NCBI GenBank assembly: GCA_002427165.1
Contig: DIQB01000057.1
Location: 27,581 to 37,403, forward strand
Direction: 5' to 3'
Source of the DNA: Firmicutes bacterium UBA5473
GTDB lineage: Bacteria; Bacillota; DTU084
Length of the DNA: 9,823 bases
Position numbers and translations under genes: made by a program. How positions within the stretch are numbered: the stretch's first letter is position 1; each line of letters begins with the position of its first letter. The notes under the pieces are model-generated. The model had not been told where the DNA came from and did no database searches. It saw only the letters and a program-made list of their open reading frames with translations. Below, one piece after another: positions 6,965 to 9,823 of the stretch.

Positions 6965-6972
6965 CTCTAAAG

Positions 6973-6981
6973 CCTCCCCCT
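6973..6981 (-). promoter_or_regulatory. Ribosome binding site deciding the GH42-like start
   Basis: AGGGGGAGG on the minus strand stands 8 bases before GTG 6964. It falls inside the reading frame if TTG 6991 is used, which makes GTG the better start. Confidence 0.6.
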
Positions 6982-7006
6982 CTATTTTCAAACGCAGCTC
7001 AAGCTA

Positions 7007-8338
7007 CTATAATTTGATGGTAAACTCGTCGTAACCGTGCCTTGAAAAGTGAATTTTTCGTGTTGTCTCCTTGCCTTCATGGGAGACTGCCAGCTCATAT
7101 TCACCATAGAAGCCTTTGAAGTAGAGAAAAGACTCTGTGCTTTCCTTTTCAAGCTCTGTGCGCCACTCGCGGTTGATCAACTCGTCTAGTAGCTGGTAAG
7201 ATAGCTTTTCGGAAAAATCACTTTTGAGTAAGCCGCCAAGGTATTGATCTTCTGCCCAGCCACCGCCAGTTGCCATGGCACAGTTGTCTCCCAGATTCCA
7301 ATAAACAATCTCCTCCACATCCTTGTGGCTGAACCAGATCCGATAAAGATTTTTCAGTGCTTCTGCTTGAATTTCCTCTCCATTTGCACCGTAACCTGGG
7401 ATTGTGATCTCTGAGATGGAAAGAGGAATTTGAAACTGACCATAACAGTCCATTACCCGATAAAGATGCAGTGGATCGTATGCTGGGATTGAAACGTCGT
7501 AAAGATGCTCTGGGCGTGCAAAAACATGATACTGTAGGCCAATTTGATCGATCCTGCAGCCTTTCGTAAGTAACCTTTCAATTAGAAGGTAATAAGGAGA
7601 GAGTTCTTTTTTGAATTGGATCCAGGCACCACGTGTTTCATTCACATTTAGCTTGCTACTTGCGAAAAAGCGATCAGCCTGTTTGAACACCCACTCGGGA
7701 TAATCCCCGCGGGCAGGTTTGAAGCTGCGGTAATGGGTCTCGCCATGAGGCTCATAATCATCTAGTGGCACTGATGTCACTTCATTCACGCAATCAAAAC
7801 TCTGAATCACGCCGTCATAGCGCTCAGCAATCTTTTTGAGGCGTCTTGTAAGATAAGGCTTCAGTTCCTCGTAATTATCTGGTAGCCACTTGGGCAGCAA
7901 CACTGGCCAATAGAGGGGATGCCCTTTCACCTCAATGCCTTTTTGTTGACAAAACTCCAAAATTAATTCTGGTGCTGGTCTGCGGTCAATAAAAATACTG
8001 TCCTTTTCAAAGCGCATTTTCCCATCTTCAGGTTCAAACGCATCCCAATAAAAAGGGGCAACTGCCAAGTTGAAGAGTTTGGCAAATTTCTCCTCATACA
8101 GAGCGTTCTCCTCGTCTGTGGGGAAACACTTATATTTAAAAATATTGCAGCCAAATTTAAAATCATGGGTCAGCTGTTTGATGGTTACTTTAGCACCATA
8201 AACTGGCTCACCATCGCTATCAACGAAATTCAAACGTGCATATCCTTTTCTGTTTGCCTCAATGCCGGAATGAATTTTATCCTCCATCAATTCCCGTTGT
8301 TCATCAAAGTTTTTAAACAATCTAGCCTTATCAATCAT
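7007..8338 (-). CDS. GH10-family glycoside hydrolase (endo-1,4-beta-xylanase-like), non-secreted
   Basis: A 443-aa retaining glycosidase related to GH10 xylanases, which cut beta-1,4-xylan or xylo-oligosaccharides. An N-terminal beta segment (GYARLNFVDSDGEPVYGAKV, from residue 32) precedes FKFGCNIF and the barrel. FYWDAFEPEDG (96-106) matches the GH10 KW...EP.G region and KGHPLYW (138-144) the GH-x-L-x-W motif. E186 in DCVNEVT is the acid/base, GLQYH (267-271) is the GxQxH strand, and E310 in SISEITI is the nucleophile. A C-terminal beta extension (FKGFYGEYELAV) ends the protein. There is no signal peptide, so the enzyme is probably cytoplasmic and acts on imported oligomers. ATG 8338 has AAGGAG (8348-8353) 9 bases upstream. 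It is a paralogue of the partial gene at 9354-9823. The family is sure. The exact substrate is not. Confidence 0.88.
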   Translation of the reverse strand: MIDKARLFKNFDEQRELMEDKIHSGIEANRKGYARLNFVDSDGEPVYGAKVTIKQLTHDFKFGCNIFKYKCFPTDEENALYEEKFAKLFNLAVAPFYWDAFEPEDGKMRFEKDSIFIDRRPAPELILEFCQQKGIEVKGHPLYWPVLLPKWLPDNYEELKPYLTRRLKKIAERYDGVIQSFDCVNEVTSVPLDDYEPHGETHYRSFKPARGDYPEWVFKQADRFFASSKLNVNETRGAWIQFKKELSPYYLLIERLLTKGCRIDQIGLQYHVFARPEHLYDVSIPAYDPLHLYRVMDCYGQFQIPLSISEITIPGYGANGEEIQAEALKNLYRIWFSHKDVEEIVYWNLGDNCAMATGGGWAEDQYLGGLLKSDFSEKLSYQLLDELINREWRTELEKESTESFLYFKGFYGEYELAVSHEGKETTRKIHFSRHGYDEFTIKL

Positions 8339-8371
8339 TAAGCTCTACTCCTTTACTTTTATCGCATCTTG

Positions 8372-9274
8372 CTACAAAGCTGTTTGGGTATCGTCTGGAT
8401 TGCCCTCTTTTGCTAACCAATACTCCTCTGACCAATCCAGCTGGCGATATTTCTCGCCTCTGGAGTCTTCCTGTATGAATTTAACAAGTAGATCAAGCAT
8501 CTCCTCAGACCATGTGTTTCTGTCAATCTGCGCTGTTGTAAAAACATTTTCCGCGATCATTTCGAAACCGAAGATGTCTTTAATATGAGTTTTTGCAGCT
8601 CCATCCACAACCTCCGCCACAAGATGGCTCGGAATGAAAAGCACTCCCCCGCCGGCGCCAAACACAATATCCCCAGGAAGGCAGATGGCATTTCCTATGC
8701 GTGTGGGTGTATTGAAGCCTGTCATAATTACGTCGCGAATGGGGGTCGGGTCTATCCCGCGATAATATACCTGTATTCCTTCCACCTGTTCCATCTGTTC
8801 AATATCCCTTATTCCTCCCCAAACAACGCCGCCGCCAGTTTTGGTCTTTGCTTTAATTGCAGTTGTAAGATTACCGCCTAAAAATGTACCTTTGAAAATT
8901 TTATCATACATATCGACTACTACAACGTCACCTTCAACAAGGCTGTCTATTACCCATTGATTGTAGTTACCCTTCCGTCCCTCTTCTATTCCCACTTGAA
9001 ACATGGTTTCGTGGAGATCTGGTCGCGTGGGGCAGAAGGTGCAGGTAACAGCCCTGCCGATCAGCTTTCTGCCGTCATCATGTAAGGTTTTCAGTCTTCC
9101 CTCGAATTGATTTTCAAAACCTTTGACAAAAATCGGTTTCCATACTTCCTCTAAGGTCATACCTTGTAAAGCTGCCAGGTAATGTTCCTTCACCTTCGGC
9201 CGACCATCGGGAAAACGCTCCCCTTTCCACTGGGGCGTAATTGCTATGATTTCCTCTCTCACATTAAAATTCAT
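8372..9274 (-). CDS. RraA-like family protein (HMG/CHA aldolase superfamily)
   Basis: A 300-aa member of the RraA / 4-hydroxy-4-methyl-2-oxoglutarate aldolase fold. Its relatives are either class II metal-dependent pyruvate aldolases or the RNase E inhibitor RraA. Motifs in order: GRAVTC (73-78), GDVVVVD (115-121), GGNL (133-136) of the pyruvate-binding loop, and GGIRD (153-157), whose R156 and D157 match the substrate- and metal-binding Arg-Asp of HMG aldolase. Then GDIVFGAGGGVLFIP (201-215) replaces the usual GD...aD.dGvvvIP pattern. The N-terminal extension of about 70 residues makes it longer than RraA (about 160-230 aa). ATG 9274 is preferred over TTG 9277 because GGAGGG (9283-9288) is then 8 bases away. 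Between two GH10-like genes and upstream of KDG genes, a sugar-acid aldolase or lyase role is more likely than RNase control. Confidence 0.83.
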   Translation of the reverse strand: MNFNVREEIIAITPQWKGERFPDGRPKVKEHYLAALQGMTLEEVWKPIFVKGFENQFEGRLKTLHDDGRKLIGRAVTCTFCPTRPDLHETMFQVGIEEGRKGNYNQWVIDSLVEGDVVVVDMYDKIFKGTFLGGNLTTAIKAKTKTGGGVVWGGIRDIEQMEQVEGIQVYYRGIDPTPIRDVIMTGFNTPTRIGNAICLPGDIVFGAGGGVLFIPSHLVAEVVDGAAKTHIKDIFGFEMIAENVFTTAQIDRNTWSEEMLDLLVKFIQEDSRGEKYRQLDWSEEYWLAKEGNPDDTQTAL

Positions 9275-9282
9275 CAATGCAT

Positions 9283-9288
9283 CCCTCC
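9283..9288 (-). promoter_or_regulatory. Ribosome binding site deciding the RraA-like start
   Basis: GGAGGG on the minus strand is 8 bases before ATG 9274 and only 5 before the in-frame TTG 9277, so ATG 9274 is the better start. Confidence 0.55.
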
Positions 9289-9339
9289 ATTGCGGCTTTA
9301 ATCTGTTCTGGTCTCATCTATCTTTTCCGAAGCTTATCC

Positions 9340-9360
9340 AGCTTAAAATTGTCTTAAGCT
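9340..9360. repeat. 7-bp inverted repeat across the stop of the upstream GH10-like gene
   Basis: AGCTTAA (9340-9346) and TTAAGCT (9354-9360) are perfect inverted copies with a 7-base loop. On the minus strand the hairpin contains the TAA stop of the GH10-like gene, 65 bases before the RraA-like start. It is AT-rich and has no U-tract, so a weak mRNA-processing or stabilising stem is more likely than a terminator. Confidence 0.35.
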
Positions 9361-9823
9361 TCTACAATAAATTCATCCAAGCCATCTTTTGATAAATGTA
9401 GGTCTCCTACTTTTTTGCCATTAACGTAAATATCGTACATTCCATAAAAACCTCTGAACGTAATATATGATTTTTCCTGACTAGAAACTGTGAGATTTGT
9501 ACGCCACTTGTTATTTATCAGTCCATTTAAAACTTGATATGCTTTCTTTTCATGATAATCTGCATCTAACAAACCTGTTGAGGGCAAATTTTCTGTAGCT
9601 CTTTTTTGAGTCAAAACTCCATCATCTGGCAAGTTCCACCACACAAGTCCCTCCACATTTTTGTGACTGAAACAGACTTTATATAGATTCTCAACGGCCT
9701 TTGCCTGTAGATCCTCATCAATCTCATCGGAAATTTGTGACGGAATTCCAATCTCTGAAATGTGGATTGGCTTTGCAAAACTACCGTAGGTATCCAAGAC
9801 ATGGTATAATTTTTTAGGATTAA
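9354..9823 (-). CDS. GH10-family glycoside hydrolase, C-terminal part (gene continues past the right edge)
   Basis: The frame is open from the window edge to TAA at 9354-9356, giving the last 155 residues of a second GH10-like enzyme. It begins NPKKLYHVLDTYGSF, which lines up with DPLHLYRVMDCYGQF of the intact gene at 7007-8338. It carries the nucleophile motif HISEIGIP, then NLYKVCFSHKNVEGLVWWNL, LINNKWRTNL and the same C-terminal beta extension (FRGFYGMYDIYVNGKK). A TTG at 9795-9797 should not be taken as the start, because homology runs upstream of it. The acid/base glutamate and any signal peptide lie outside the window. It is the furthest-upstream visible gene of the leftward operon, 79 bases before the RraA-like gene. 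Clear divergence from its paralogue suggests a different but related substrate. Confidence 0.85.
   Translation of the reverse strand, partial: NPKKLYHVLDTYGSFAKPIHISEIGIPSQISDEIDEDLQAKAVENLYKVCFSHKNVEGLVWWNLPDDGVLTQKRATENLPSTGLLDADYHEKKAYQVLNGLINNKWRTNLTVSSQEKSYITFRGFYGMYDIYVNGKKVGDLHLSKDGLDEFIVEA

Noticed and set aside
6482..6970. 162-codon open frame on the plus strand
   Set aside because: It is antisense to the GH42-like gene, which has clear domain homology, and its translation shows no family features.
9797..9812. Plus-strand TGGTATAAT (9801-9809), resembling an extended -10
   Set aside because: It lies antisense within the GH10-like coding frame, where the minus strand encodes KKLYHV, and no rightward gene follows.

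Overview
The window looks like chromosomal DNA from a low-to-moderate-GC, probably anaerobic, Firmicutes-type (clostridial-like) bacterium. This is inference from strong GGAGG-type ribosome binding sites, tightly packed operons, ATG/GTG/TTG starts and the gene content. No rRNA, tRNA, CRISPR array, IS element or other mobile element is visible, and no gene-free stretch exceeds about 170 bases.

Left part (1-1460). The first 95 bases hold the N-terminus of a leftward metallo-beta-lactamase-fold protein. A 168-base divergent intergenic region follows, with a clear extended -10 promoter for a rightward threonine ammonia-lyase (ilvA/tdcB type) carrying one C-terminal ACT domain.

Middle part (1461-3390). 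A rightward two-gene unit encodes a P-loop ATPase (Walker A and B plus a C-terminal winged-helix-like segment) followed at once by a small PD-(D/E)XK nuclease-like protein. The nuclease frame is broken at a run of seven G. The adjacent frame carries a plausible 37-residue C-terminus ending at 3347, so this is a frameshift, a length-variable tract or a sequencing error. A long near-perfect hairpin at 3345-3389 separates this unit from the convergent leftward operon.

Right part (3436-9823, all minus strand). In transcription order this looks like one operon entering from beyond the right edge: GH10-like glycosidase (partial), RraA-like aldolase/regulator-family protein, a second intact GH10-like glycosidase, a large GH42-like TIM-barrel protein of unknown specificity, 2-keto-3-deoxygluconate (KDG) kinase and KDPG aldolase. 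Gaps are 79, 33, 42 and 11 bases, then a 4-base overlap.

The genes together suggest intracellular breakdown of imported oligosaccharides, probably uronic-acid-bearing such as (glucurono)xylan fragments. The released acidic sugar would reach KDG, be phosphorylated by KdgK, and be split by Eda to pyruvate and glyceraldehyde 3-phosphate. The GH10-like and GH42-like proteins start without signal peptides, which fits cytoplasmic action. The uronate isomerase, oxidoreductase and dehydratase steps are not in this window. The least described parts are the GH42-like protein, the GH10-RraA-GH10 arrangement and the ATPase-nuclease pair.
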